Assembly: GCA_964035575.1 (NCBI GenBank)
Contig: OZ037924.1
Span: 930,001-994,000 of the forward strand
Reading direction: 5' to 3'
Length of the DNA: 64,000 nt
Origin: Rhynchopus sp. YZ270_cl-10
Taxonomy: Eukaryota; Euglenozoa; Diplonemea; Diplonemida; Diplonemidae
Below, in pieces: positions 1-11,172 of the stretch. The notes under the pieces were generated by a model, which ran no database searches, was not told the DNA's origin, and was given only the letters and a program-made list of their open reading frames with translations. The position numbers and the translations under genes were made by a program. Position 1 is the first letter of the stretch. The number at the start of each line of letters is the position of its first letter.

Positions 1-134
1 TCTTCTTTGATGAAATTGGCAGTGTGCATCTCTTGAGAAGTATCGACCTCTCTTGGTTGAGCAGTGTGTACGCAGATTTTGTCTGCTGTAGTTTACCCAC
101 CACAATTCACCAGATCATTTGTCTTTTCTCTACA

Positions 135-890
135 ATGTGTCGTCTTTCAACCATGCTTTCTCTTCTTTATGTAGGATGTGTAGAGGCAGTCGTGCAGGTT
201 GGGTGTGTCGGTGACTCCATCACCGAGGGTGCGTTCAGCTCAGGAGGCAACCACACCTACCCAGGACAGCTCCAGATCATGCTCGGTGATGGCTACAAAG
301 TGACCAACATGGGGGCAGGGGGTGCGACCCTGCTGAAGAAGGGGAACAGCCCCTACTGGGAGCGCCCACAGTACAAGACGCTCACTGAAAACAAATGGGA
401 TATCGTCATCATCATGCTCGGCACCAACGATGCAAAGGACCTCGGCAACGGGAACGTCGCAAACTGGCCCCACAACTGCACCGGGCCAACAGGGCTGGAG
501 TGCCCCTTTGCGCAGGACTTTGCGTCGATGATTGACGTTGTCAGAACCTTGGGCACCACAGAAAGCGGGCCGGTCATCTACTCCGCAATCCCTCCCCCGC
601 TCATGAAGGCAAAAACCTATGGAATGAACCAGACCGTCATCAACACCATCTTCCCTACCCTGATCCCCAGGATCAACGAGAACAACTCACTCCCTCATGC
701 GGCAATTGATGTGTTCGGCTTCATGGGCGGGGACAAGCAGGCATCCTTCCCTGTAGAAGGGTGCACACACAACTCCACCTTCCCAACATGCAAATACTGG
801 TGTGATGCACAGTCCTGCGATCAGTGCCACCCTGACGACGATGGGTACAACCTTCTCGCGCAAGCCGTCAGAAAAGGTCTTGTTCTGTAA
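135..890 (+). CDS. SGNH/GDSL-family esterase, copy 1 (5' end uncertain)
   Basis: A probable secreted ester hydrolase of the SGNH fold. All four family blocks are visible: GDSITEG with the nucleophilic Ser, a block II Gly in NMGAGG, GTND with the oxyanion Asn, and DQCHPDDDGY with the DxxH Asp and His. Several N-glycosylation sequons (NHT, NCT, NQT) fit passage through the ER. The first in-frame ATG is at 135, but the 45-residue stretch after the signal peptide in copies 2 and 3 is missing here. DNA similarity to those copies begins exactly after a CAG at 196-198, and a second candidate acceptor ends at 174, so an upstream exon may lie outside the window. The natural substrate cannot be told from sequence. 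Downstream homology to copies 2 and 3 stops near the stop codon, so this is the older paralogue. Confidence 0.75.
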   Translation: MCRLSTMLSLLYVGCVEAVVQVGCVGDSITEGAFSSGGNHTYPGQLQIMLGDGYKVTNMGAGGATLLKKGNSPYWERPQYKTLTENKWDIVIIMLGTNDAKDLGNGNVANWPHNCTGPTGLECPFAQDFASMIDVVRTLGTTESGPVIYSAIPPPLMKAKTYGMNQTVINTIFPTLIPRINENNSLPHAAIDVFGFMGGDKQASFPVEGCTHNSTFPTCKYWCDAQSCDQCHPDDDGYNLLAQAVRKGLVL

Positions 891-1536
891 GCAACATTCC
901 TAGGAGGGGAGGGGCGCAAAGGGGGGGTGCAAGAAAGTGTTCAGTATTTCCTGGTGCCTTTATTTTGTTTTATTTGGACGCACCACCGCAACGCTGCAAA
1001 ACACCCGCCCTGGGTTGTCTACACTGCCCTGTACCCCCTATTTTGCTTTCCTTCTGCTTTTTTAGATGGTCATCGTGAAGATCAGAAGTGGTTTGATTGA
1101 CCCTCTTAGATGTACTCATCGTTCAACGTCTTTTGTTCTTTTGAATTACCCAATTTTTTTTGTGCACTGCTTCACCTATTAACCACGTATCTGCATCCAA
1201 GGAGGTGTCTGTACGTTACCAACCTTCGCTTCGCGATGTTCCCTTGCTTTAGGCACGCATCTTTAACGTTTTTGTTTCCTCACTTTATGTGTTTTTTACC
1301 CTGTGCAAATCTCGTTTTGAAACTCAATATGTGTGGGGGCTTCTTACATTTTCCCCTTTTACCAAATCTGAATTCCTCTGACTCCTGCCTGCAGTTCTGA
1401 TATCTCTTGTGGGTCATGCACTCCACTCCACTTCACTCACTCCACGACCCAATTTTTCACGCCGTTTTGTCGATGACGATATGGGACACAGAGCACAAAA
1501 CAAAAAAGGTGAAAAAGAGAACACAGAATAAAGACA
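891..1536. other. spacer between SGNH copies 1 and 2
   Basis: No conserved protein is seen. The stretch is T-rich and pyrimidine-rich and carries the 3' flank of copy 1 and the 5' flank of copy 2. A short acceptor-like AACACAG ends at 1526, ten bases before the copy 2 start codon. Confidence 0.5.
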
Positions 1537-2412
1537 ATGAAGTACTTTTGCGTCGCGCTCTTTGCAGTTGGCTGTGCCGCACACGATGGTCTCCCTGTGA
1601 ACCCGCTTCTGAATGTGCCCGGGTACCCCGACTGCACGCAGCCTGTGAAGGGTGGGGATGAATTCACCTTGGAGTGCACGCAGCGGCCGAAGGACCGTGC
1701 GGATCAGCTCCTTGTTGGGTGTGTCGGTGACTCTATCACTGCCGGGTCGCACAGTACAGGAGGCAACCACACCTACCCGGGACAGCTCCAGATCATGCTC
1801 GGTGATGGCTACAAGGTGACCAACCTCGGAGCCTGTGGTTCGACCATGTTGAAGAAGGGGAACAGCCCCTACTGGGAGCGCCCACAGTACACGACGCTCA
1901 CTGAAAACAAATGGGACATTATCATCATCATGCTCGGCACCAACGATGCAAAGGACGTTGGCAGCCATGGTCCCGCAAACTGGCCCCACAACTGCACCGG
2001 GCCAACAGGGCTGGAGTGCCCCTTTGCGCAGGACTTTGCGTCGATGATTGACGTTGTCAGAACCTTGGGCACCACAGAAAGCGGGCCGGTCATCTACTCC
2101 GCAATCCCTCCCCCGCTCATGAAGGACACTGTCTACGGGATGAACCAGACCGTCATCAACACCGTCTTCCCTACCCTGATCCCCCAGATCAACACGAACA
2201 ACTCCCTCCCTCATGCGGCAATTGATGTGTTCCACTACATGGGCGGAGCCAAGCATGCGTCCTTCCCTCCAGGAGGATGCACGCTGAACACAACGTCGAT
2301 CCCGGACTGCAAATACTGGTGTGATGCACAGTCCTGCGATCAATGCCACCCTAACAACAATGGATACACCCTGCTTGCAGAGGCTATGTACAAGGGACTC
2401 GGATCCCCGTGA
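1537..2412 (+). CDS. secreted SGNH/GDSL-family esterase, copy 2
   Basis: A 291-residue intronless protein. Residues 1-15 form a short signal peptide (MKYFCVALFAVGCAA). A Cys-containing linker of about 45 residues follows, then the SGNH domain: GDSITAG near residue 63 with the catalytic Ser, NLGACGS for block II, MLGTNDAKD for the block III Asn, and DQCHPNNNGY near the C terminus with the catalytic Asp and His. All catalytic positions are present, so the enzyme should be active, acting outside the cell or in a secretory compartment on an ester such as an acetylated sugar or lipid. That substrate range is family knowledge, not read here. The even Cys content and sequons NHT, NCT, NQT and NNS agree with secretion. 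It differs from copy 3 at only about seven residues. Confidence 0.9.
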   Translation: MKYFCVALFAVGCAAHDGLPVNPLLNVPGYPDCTQPVKGGDEFTLECTQRPKDRADQLLVGCVGDSITAGSHSTGGNHTYPGQLQIMLGDGYKVTNLGACGSTMLKKGNSPYWERPQYTTLTENKWDIIIIMLGTNDAKDVGSHGPANWPHNCTGPTGLECPFAQDFASMIDVVRTLGTTESGPVIYSAIPPPLMKDTVYGMNQTVINTVFPTLIPQINTNNSLPHAAIDVFHYMGGAKHASFPPGGCTLNTTSIPDCKYWCDAQSCDQCHPNNNGYTLLAEAMYKGLGSP

Positions 2413-3128
2413 AAAGAAAAAGTAGGAGAACAGCGCGAACTGACCACTGCCTATGGTGTTTCCATTGGTTGCAGTCACTGCGCCACTTAGACGCCTGCTG
2501 TTGTGTATCAGCGTGACGCTTTGTGTTCAATTTTTTATTTGGAACGGGTGGGGTGGGGGCAGTGTGCAGTGTACTTCTCGTCTGATGATGTGACAGGTCC
2601 TTGTCTCAATATGTCAATTCGTTAGAATCGGCAGAATTGAGGTAGGAACTATTCATCAATTGTTCCGTTTTTTCTTGTGATTTTTCTTGATACATGAAGT
2701 GTGATTAGAAACCGATGTGCAAAAAAATAACCAACGTTTTGAGATAGTTAGCAATGCATTTTCCTTTCGTTTCATGTACATTATCTTAACAAACTTTCTG
2801 CTTCCGCGATCAGACCTGTTGCTCAACAGTGCTGAAAATCGCACATTTTTGGGAAGTTTAACGCGGGTTTTTGTACGGGAAATTTTACGTAAATTGTAAT
2901 GTAAAAAGCTCTATGTTTACATCTTCCCCGATTTTTCCTTATTCCTAGCAACAGGTCTGTACGCGTCACATTTCCCTCCCTAACACGCAGAGTGTATTGA
3001 GAAACTAGACAACGTCCGCACAGAACGCCTAACGTTCAGATCGTGTATAACAGTATTTCCCCTTGAACCCCTTTTCACCTTGCGCCAAACAGATTTTTGC
3101 CCCTATTTGACGTTCAACGAAAAAGACA
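2413..3128. other. duplicated spacer, first copy
   Basis: This is the 3' flank of copy 2 and also the 5' flank of copy 3. It matches the flank after copy 3 (4005-4870) along nearly its whole length, so the duplicated unit is gene plus downstream spacer, about 1.6 kb. Relative to the second spacer it lacks about 160 bases near 2780. Confidence 0.8.
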
Positions 3129-4004
3129 ATGAAGTCCCTTTGCCTCGCGCTCTTTGCAGTTGGCTGTGCCGCACACGATGGTCTCCCTGTGAATCCGCTT
3201 CTGAATGTGCCCGGGTACCCCGACTGCACGCAGCCTGTGAAGGGTGGGGATGAATTCACCTTGGAGTGCACGCAGCGGCCGAAGGACCGTGCGGATCAGC
3301 TCCTTGTTGGGTGTGTCGGTGACTCTATCACTGCCGGGTCGCACAGTACAGGAGGCAACCACACCTACCCGGGACAGCTCCAGATCATGCTCGGTGATGG
3401 CTACAAGGTGACCAACCTCGGAGCCTGTGGTTCGACCATGTTGAAGAAGGGGAACAGCCCCTACTGGGAGCGCCCACAGTACACGACGCTCACTGAAAAC
3501 AAATGGGACATTATCATCATCATGCTCGGCACCAACGATGCGAAGGACGTTGGCAGCCATGGTCATGCAAACTGGCCCCACAACTGCACCGGGCCAACAG
3601 GACTGGAGTGCCCCTTTGCGCAGGACTATGCTTCGATGATTGACGTTGTCAGAACCTTGGGCACCACAGAAGACGGGCCGGTCATCTACTCCGCAATCCC
3701 TCCCCCGCTCATGGAGGACACTGTCTACGGGATGAACCAGACCGTCATCAACACCGTCTTCCCTACCCTGATCCCCCAGATCAACACGAACAACTCCCTC
3801 CCTCATGCGGCAATTGATGTGTTCCACTACATGGGCGGAGCCAAGCATGCGTCCTTCCCTCCAGGAGGATGCACGCTGAACACAACGTCGATCCCGGACT
3901 GCAAATACTGGTGTGATGCACAGTCCTGCGATCAATGCCACCCTAACAACAATGGATACACCCTGCTTGCAGAGGCTATGTACAAGGGACTCGGATCCCC
4001 GTGA
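3129..4004 (+). CDS. secreted SGNH/GDSL-family esterase, copy 3
   Basis: A 291-residue near-twin of the preceding gene with the same signal peptide (MKSLCLALFAVGCAA), linker and intact catalytic blocks (GDSITAG, GTNDAKD, DQCHPNNNGY). Differences by eye are three signal-peptide residues plus Pro to His, Phe to Tyr, Ser to Asp and Lys to Glu, scattered in the SGNH domain away from the catalytic blocks. Its 5' flank is the 3' flank of copy 2, so its expression signals were created by the duplication and may differ from those of copy 2. The high DNA identity, including untranslated flank, points to a recent tandem duplication or gene conversion. Substrate unknown. Confidence 0.9.
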   Translation: MKSLCLALFAVGCAAHDGLPVNPLLNVPGYPDCTQPVKGGDEFTLECTQRPKDRADQLLVGCVGDSITAGSHSTGGNHTYPGQLQIMLGDGYKVTNLGACGSTMLKKGNSPYWERPQYTTLTENKWDIIIIMLGTNDAKDVGSHGHANWPHNCTGPTGLECPFAQDYASMIDVVRTLGTTEDGPVIYSAIPPPLMEDTVYGMNQTVINTVFPTLIPQINTNNSLPHAAIDVFHYMGGAKHASFPPGGCTLNTTSIPDCKYWCDAQSCDQCHPNNNGYTLLAEAMYKGLGSP

Positions 4005-5372
4005 AAAGAAAAAGTAGGAGAACAGCGCGAACTGACCACTGCCTATGGTGTTTCCATTGGTTGCAGTCACTGCGCCATCACTTAGACGCCTGCTGTTGTG
4101 TATCAGCGTGACGCTTTGTGTTCAATTTTTTATTTGGAATGGGTGGGGTGGGGTGGGGGCAGCGTGCAGTGTACTTCTCGTCTGATGATGTGACAGGTCC
4201 TTGTCTCAATATGTCAATTCGTTAGAATCGGCAGAATTGAGGTAGGAACTACTCATCAAGTGTTCCGTTCAAAGTTTTTTTCTTCTTGTGATTTTTCTTG
4301 ATACATGAACCGTGACTAGAAACCGATGTGCAAAAAACAACCAACGTTTTGAGAGAGTTAACAAGGCATTTTCCTTTCGTTTCATGTACCCATCTGAGAT
4401 ACGTCTCGTCGCTACATTCTTCAAAAAAAATGTTTTTTTTTTGTCTTGCAAGATACTTCTCAATGCGCATGGTTGGTTAGCAGTATACATTTGTTCGGGG
4501 GTTTTCTGGTGGACTCAGCACTGCTTGGGATTAGGTTCATCTTACATCTTAACAACTTTTCTGCATACGCGACCAGACCTGTTGCTCAACAGTGCTGAAA
4601 ATCGCACATTTTTGGGAAGTTTAACGCGGGTTTTTGTACGGGAAATTTTACGTAAATTGTAATGTAAAAAGCTCTATGTTTACATCTTCCCCGATTTCCT
4701 TATTCCTAGCAACAGGTCTGTACGCGTCACATTTCCTCCCCCTCGAAACTAGACAACATCCCCACAGAACGCCTAACGTTCAGATCGTGTATACCAGTAT
4801 TTCCCCTTGAACCCTTTTTCACCTTGCGCCAAAACAGATTTTTGCCCCTATTTGATGTTCAACGAAAAAAAAACACTGTTATTTTTATTATCAAGATCAG
4901 TTGGCGGATGAGATTGTCTAGTTTTATTTTTGCTTTATTTTTAAACTTCTCCCCTGGCACGAATGTACAAGCAAATTGCAACACATTTCGTTTTCTTTCA
5001 AAGCATTCATTTTCCTCTCACAACGCACTGTAAACATGGTCCTCCCCTCACATCTTTCCCCTTTTCCTCGATATTACCTATCCATTAAACCATAAAAAAC
5101 CCAAAAAAAAACACACCCCACAGGGCATACAACACGCCCAGTCCTGTTGCCCACCCCTATTACACATTAGATTGGCGAAGAGCTGTGGATCATTTGACAC
5201 ACGCCACACCCCATTAGAGCGACGCTGTTGAGGGCAGCCCGGTCCCTGCAGCTGAGGCGAAAAAGCTTCTTTGAAGGTGCACATCCTGTACCCTTCCCCC
5301 TGAGGGCAGCGCTGTACACACACACCGGCAACAACTGCCCCCTGTCATTCGCGAGAGTCGCTCGCGGGACAA
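4005..5372. other. spacer: duplicated flank of SGNH copy 3, then unique sequence
   Basis: 4005-4870 repeats the flank after copy 2, with an extra block of about 160 bases at roughly 4390-4555 that contains a weak piece of hairpin family E (GGTTCATCTTAC). From 4870 to 5372 nothing coding is recognised. The last 200 bases are GC-richer and lead into the armadillo gene. Confidence 0.6.
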
Positions 5373-8300
5373 ATGGAGGGCGTAGACCCGCACCCGGACA
5401 TTGCGTACCAGCTATGGAACATCCTGCACCGGTCTGCGGAGGAGGTCGACCCGATGGTTAAGGTATGCGAGAGAACGAAAGGCGGGGCCAAAATGTCCCC
5501 CAGATGTGTGCAACGATAGTGACAGCGATTGTTTTCTGTGCAGCTCCTTCGGCAGCTTTTCAAAAAAAAAAAAACCTCCCTGTTGCAAAAACTCAGCTCG
5601 AAGTTGTATTGCCGACTTCTTCTTGTCTATGCCAACAAAGGTTTGCAGTGCGGTGTATTCATATTTTAAGTTTTTGTGCATTTTATCTTGCCAAACTTTT
5701 TGTTTCGGTTCGCGTTTTTCAAAATATATTTACTTTTTAACAATTCAGTTCTCGGTCGACCTGAAGCAAGAAATGTCGGACAAACCCGAAGGCAGCCTCA
5801 AAGAACACCTCCTCACAAAGCTTGACGGGCTTAAGAAGGACGAACGCGATCTCCTCAACCAAATAGAGGTCAAGCTGAATGCAAAGGAGAAGCTTGCGAT
5901 GGAGATGAAGAAGTTCGACCACGCGCTTCAGCAGCTCGACGAGAAGAAGAAGGCGATCCGACAGCACCAGAAATACACAGACGCTTGCCTCAAGGACCTT
6001 TCCACGAGGGATACGATTCTCAAGCCCGACGTCATCCAGAGCACTGGCACTGTGCAGGCAGGCGGCTACGAGGCTGTGGTCGCACAGCAGCAGATCCAAC
6101 TGCAGCAGAAGAACGGCTTCCAGAACAACAACATCAGCGCCACCAGCAGCACCCCAGCCACCACCTCACAGCTGTCCGCTGCCGCCTCCACACCAGAACC
6201 ACTTCCTCCACCACGCGCCGCAAGCACCAGCGGTGGCAGCAGTGCCGCCAGCGTTGACGGCACTGGCCCACCCCAAAGCGACCCGAGACGGATCGACAAT
6301 GTCCTCTGGCACCTTCAAAACAAACAGGTCAAGGAACAAGAGGTACAACGTTCCTTGAGCGATTTTGAAGCGTATTGCGCTACTGTAGACGAAGCACCCT
6401 GGGAGGCAGGATCGTACACACATTGGGTGCGCTGTGTGCACGGTATGCTGCAACACCTGATGGGCGCACTCCCCGTCCTCCAAGCGTGCATCCTCCGCTG
6501 TCTCTTAGAGATTGTCAAGCGATGGAACAACCTCATGCAGACCGGCCGTGCCCGCGCAGATGGCGAGCCCCTTCTCACAGACGTCTTCATGCAGAACAAA
6601 GCGTTCGACACCTTTGTGAAGCTCCTCCACTCTGTCAACGGCGAGGTGAAAGCAGACGTTGCAATGCTTGTCACAACACTCACCACGGACATCCCCTTGA
6701 AAGACGCATTTGGTCAGGCAGGTGGTATTCACGCTTTGGTAGGCATCCTGAAGCAGCTCTCTAATGAGTTTGCCCTTGAAAAAGCTTTGACCTGTGTCTG
6801 GCATCTTGCCATGAGTGATACAAATAAGACTGTCATCCGTGAGGCAGGTGGTCTTACCGCTATTGTTGACCTGCTCCATACAGACAATGATGTGATCCTC
6901 GAAAACGCCACCATCGCGCTTGGATACCTGACCCGTGATGACTCCAACAAAATTGCGATCAGAAAGTGCAACGGTCTTGAGAAGCTTATCGCGACCCTTT
7001 ACTACCCAAGCGAATCCATCCAATCCAAGGCCGCAGGCGCACTGTGGAACTGCGCCTCGAATACCGACAACAAAATGGTGATCCGGCAGCTCGGGAGCAT
7101 TGCGGCGTTGATTGACCTTCTCAGCTCTAAGAACGAAAGCGTGCAGGAGAACGCGGCAGGTGGACTCTGGAACTGCGCTGTGGACACAGACAACAAACGG
7201 TTGGTGCGGGAGCTGGGTGGACTGCAGCCGCTGATCCAGCTTTTAAGTTCTCCTGTAGAGAGCGTTGTTGAGAACGCTTCAGGGACGTTGTGGAACTGCG
7301 CTGCGGTTGGCGAGAATCGGGTAGCGATCCGCAAGCTAGGCGGGCTTGACCCACTCCTGAAGCTTCTTCTCGCACACAACGAGAACATCCAAGAGAACGC
7401 TGCAGGCGCCATCCGCAACTGCGCCATCAACGACCAAAACAAAGTGTCCCTCAAAGACCTCGGCGGCCTGCACCTCTTCGTGGACCTGCTCGACAAAACG
7501 AAGTACTCTGTTCTTGAGAAGCTCACCTCTACCCTCTGGATCTGCAGCATCAACAACGACAACAAACATGTTATCAGAGAGTGCAATGGGTTCCCGAAGC
7601 TGCTCAAGGTGCTGGACCACGAGAACTTCAGCATCAAAGAGAAGGCGTTGGGGATTCTGAGAAACTGCTCGACCATTGCGGAGAACCGGACGGCGTTGAT
7701 TCAGTGTCGCGCGATTGCGAAGTTGGTGGACATCCTGAATGGTTCGCCCGAGAAGCTTACGCCTGCCATGCGTGAGTACGCTGCTGCCACGCTGTGGAAC
7801 GTTGCGCGCGACGACAAGGTGACAGCCCGCACCGAGGGTGCGATACAAGTCCTCTCAAATCTCCTTGCAGACAAGACCGACTCCGTGGTCGAGAACGCTG
7901 CAGGGTCACTCCTCTCCCTCACGCTCAACACTGAGAACAGAGACCACGTCCGTGACATAGGTGGTATCCACGCTCTGGCACGGTGCCTTTCCGCAAAGAA
8001 CGAATTCATTCTGGAGAACGTCACCGGAGCCTTGAAGGTATGCCGAACACTACCCCCACTCGAGGGGCAAACCCTTCGAAATATTAGCCCTTTTTCTCCC
8101 AAATGTGTGGGTATTTCCCCCGGAAAACGTCCTTAATTATCCTTAAGGAGTGACTTCTCTAAGTGATGGTCTATAATCAAACAAAGGTTTATGATTATTA
8201 TGAAAACTTTACATTCTACCCTACACCTACAATCGAACAGAACTGTGCCTCGAACAACGACCGCAACCAACGTCTCCTGCGAGACCTGGACGCGATACCG

Positions 8301-8813
8301 CGTGTAGTGGCGCTCCTCAAGGGCGGCAACGAGAACGTCGTGCGCGAGGCAGCACTGTGCCTTAAGAACCTTGCGCAAAACGACGAGAACAACGACCTCA
8401 TCGGACGTTGTGGCGGTGTTAACGAGCTTGTCCAGCTGGTAGAGACCAGCGCCTCGGACAGCATAAGAAAGGTATGTCTCAAACTTTTCACAAAAAAAAG
8501 CTCAAAAGAAGGGCCATTTGAATTCCCCATAAATGAATCTCTTTTCTGCTGCAGGTCGCAACGTTCTCCCTCTCGACGCTCGCAAAACACCCGAACAACA
8601 AAGCCATGATCCCAGCGCACCATCCAGGTACATACTCCCCCAAAAAAAAATTACCTAAAAACCCCACCCTGTAAAAAAAAACACACATCCACACATTTCG
8701 TTTTACAGTGCCCGATGCAGGTGGTGTACCAAGAGGAGATGCACGGGGAGCTGGTGTCACCCACAGAACCAATTAGAGAGTATTTGAACCAAATCGACAG
8801 AAAAACCATATGA
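5373..8813 (+). CDS. armadillo-repeat protein, five exons
   Basis: Exons: 5373-5462, 5749-8037, 8241-8471, 8555-8627 and one from 8709. The first three junctions are phase 0 with GTATG donors. The start is the ATG after GCGGGACAA; exon 1 reads MEGVDPHPDIAYQLW. Residues of about 35-95 form a coiled coil (KEHLLTKLDGLKKDERDLL), followed by a Gln/Ser/Thr/Pro-rich linker. From about residue 240 to the end run roughly a dozen armadillo repeats with the recurring core AAGALWNCA and loop TDNK..IRE.GG. The repeats build a superhelical protein-binding surface like those of beta-catenin-type or ciliary ARM proteins; the partner is unknown. The last junction is a problem: spliced as seen, the frame stops at 8776, whereas a more protein-like frame (VVYQEEMHGELVSPTEPI) runs to 8813. 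The C terminus is therefore uncertain. Confidence 0.85.
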
Positions 8814-9215
8814 GTTCAAAAAAGAAAAAAAAAGGGGGGTAAGAGAAGGGGTGGTTACCAACTTTTTTGTTTTTCCTGACTCCTTTTGTGTTTTATTGCA
8901 AAAAAGCAAAACCAACAGATATATTCTACAAAATAAGAGCGCTGCACCCACATTCTTAATGGGCAATTGTTGATCAAAAAAAAGTTTCCCCTGAGAAAGC
9001 GTTCAGAATAAACCTACCTAGGAAATGGTTTGTTTTTGTTCTTGTGTTTTTGTCCCACGCCACCCGTGCGTCGGATGAGCTTCCCTTACACACGGTGTCC
9101 TTGGCTTACCAATTGGTAACAAGCAAAGTAACAGGCTCGAGATCGTTACTTTCATGTCATAACAAGATCGAGTTTCTTACCATTTTTGCTTTGTTGCCAC
9201 GGTTACAAGGGAATA

Positions 9216-9398
9216 CGACGCTACATGCATATGGCATGGTAAAAACGATTGGCATGTTCACATGGCATGATGACATATACCACGTGGTATCTGTACAGAA
9301 CACACACTTTTCTGAGGTTTTGTTGTGGTACGTGTCATTTGACATGTCAGAAAAAGGGAATCCGGTTCTGACGTGTCACGATGATATGTAGCGTCGTG
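9216..9398. mobile_element. small TIR foldback element (MITE-like)
   Basis: The left end CGACGCTACAT and the right end ATGTAGCGTCG(TG) are inverted copies and each is bordered by TA (9214-9215 and 9399-9400). A TA duplication is what Tc1/mariner-type insertions leave. The inside has no coding capacity and is rich in CATG and TGACATG palindromes. The left end lacks two bases of the right end, so the borders are approximate. Confidence 0.5.
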
Positions 9399-10407
9399 TA
9401 CCGTGAAATTGATGTTTAACCCCACCCCCCACCTGCTCAACCCTCCTCTCCCATCCTAGTGTTTCCCTCAAGAAGGGAATAGCTCGGGGCATCGGGTTGA
9501 ATGTAGATGACTAGATTTCCATGAGTTTTTGGGTCACTTTGTTGTTTGAAAATGCCCGCTATTTTGTGTTTTTCTTTCTTTTTTTTTTTTTTTTTTTAGC
9601 GACCAAAAAAGGTATGACAAAAGCTTCGGGAGGGGGGATAATGGGGTTTCATTTCATAGATAAAAAAAAAGTATTGATGCATGAAGACTGTCTATGGTAG
9701 CTACGCTAATCCAACAAATTATCAAAAAAAAAAAAACAACCAAACAAAAAAAAGCGAAAACCGCAGCTGTCCAAAAACAAAAAAAAACAAAAACAAAAAC
9801 AAAAACAAAACAAAATGTGCAAATTCTTGTTTCTTCATAGGATATGGGTACATCCGTGAAGCACATTCGTATTTCAAGTTATTCTTGATAAAAAAATTCC
9901 TTCTTTTTGGTGGAGAAGTGAGGTTGGGCCTCCCAGCTGTTTTTCTTGTAAGGTCAAGAGGCTTGGAACAATCTGACCAACTTTTCACTTTTTTTTTTGT
10001 GTACAATTGAAACGTGAAACTCGCAAGGGGCAAAAAAAAAGGGTTTCTGCAGCTTTTTTGAGAGGCCAGTAGATAATATTTTGCACTATTCCAAAATTTT
10101 CAAAAAAAAAAAATTCAAAACAAAAAAAAAACTGCCGTCCTCGGATAGGCGAAAACTATAAAAAAAAATGGGATATGGGGCTTGGGAGGAGTGCTGTTTT
10201 TGCAAAGAAAACCAAAATTTGCTTCTTTTTTTTTTTTTAGTATCCGTCAAAAAATAGTGAGGGGAAACACAAAATATTACAAAACAAAAAAGTATAAACG
10301 TAAGGGGGGAGAGGGGAGAGGGGAGTGAAGATGTTGAAGAAGCTCCAGAGGGGAGAGGAAAAAAGTAATCGCTTCGAATGAAAATGTGTGGAGGGAGAAA
10401 AAAGGTA

Positions 10408-10470
10408 TAGTGGAATGCATCCTCGGGGGTGTCTGCACTAATACAACCAAGTTTTTCAAAAAAAAAAATA
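10408..10470 (+). repeat. short interspersed repeat family A, copy 1
   Basis: Family A reads (GTGGAGTTCATCCTCGGGTG) then a CACTAATACAACCAAG stretch and TTTTC followed by an A-run. Five copies lie in the window, all on the + strand. The fixed body with an A-rich 3' end is SINE-like, though the body is only about 45 bases. This copy has GGAATGCATCC in place of GGAGTTCATCC. Confidence 0.65.
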
Positions 10471-11101
10471 AAAATAGAGCTCATCCTGGGCTCACCAATG
10501 AAGGAGGAAATAGAAACAAAGCATTTTGAAGACACTTTGCGGTTCTGGGGGACGAACCGCGCTGCAGAGCCACGCCTCACCAAACAGGTCGAGGTGTTGT
10601 GCGTTTCACCACAACCTCTCCCATGAATTTGTTTTTTTTTTCTTCGTGTGATGAGTGTTAAGTTTCTTTTGGACGACACAACCAACGCAGTTCTCTTTGA
10701 ACGCTCACCGCACAATCCCACAAACAAAACATCCCCATCCTCACCCCTACCCCGCGCAGACAATGCGATAGAGAGAAAATATTTTTTTTAAATAAAACGA
10801 CCCATCTTTTTTCCCTAACCTCTCATCCCAACCCACCTTAAAACCCCCAACCCTCCCCTCCTGGGGCCGAACGGTTTTCTTTTTACCGTTCTGTTTTGCC
10901 TCCGAATTAGTCGCCCTATACTCAACAAAGAAGCGCACCTACCTCTCAACTTACAAAGTACTACAATGAAGTACAATACAAACAGAGTAGCAAAAACAAA
11001 CAAACTTTCATCACCCCCCCCTCTCCAGAGAATGGGATAAAAAAAAATAGCACATCGAATGGGGTAAAAACTATCTTTTCCCCTTCCTTTCTCATAAGAT
11101 A

Positions 11102-11145
11102 AGGTGACTAAGCACGAGAGGCTTAGGATCATCTTATAAACTTTT
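11102..11145 (+). repeat. hairpin repeat family E, copy at carrier gene 5' flank
   Basis: Family E has a core GTGACTAAGC, a 7-base loop ACGAGAG, GCTTAGG, then TTCATCTTATAAACTTTTCT and T-rich sequence. CTAAGC and GCTTAG pair around the loop, and the flanking GATGA/TCATC can extend the stem. This copy ends 27 bases before the carrier start codon, so it probably lies in the promoter or 5' UTR. Confidence 0.8.
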
Positions 11146-11172
11146 CTTTCTCTCTCTTCTCCTCTAACAAAA

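Larger units (their letters stand above)
8814..11172. other. 2.4-kb spacer with simple repeats and small foldbacks
   Basis: No supported gene. It holds a TA-flanked foldback (9216-9398), a T tract near 9575-9598, a (CAAAAA)n tract near 9777-9812, a family A repeat (10408-10470) and a family E hairpin (11102-11145). Reading frames here are low-complexity Phe/Lys runs. Confidence 0.6.

Noticed and set aside
1414-4070. - strand frames of over 300 residues opposite the SGNH genes
   Set aside because: Exact antisense of the conserved esterase coding sequence, repeated in both copies with no recognisable domain.
9654-10763. - strand frames rich in Phe and Lys near 10 kb
   Set aside because: They arise from A and T homopolymers and CAAAAA repeats; no domain or codon bias.
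11102-11145. Family E as a tRNA-like gene (GGTTCATC resembling a B box)
   Set aside because: Only about 30 bases between the candidate boxes' outer edges, no acceptor stem, and no cloverleaf can be drawn.
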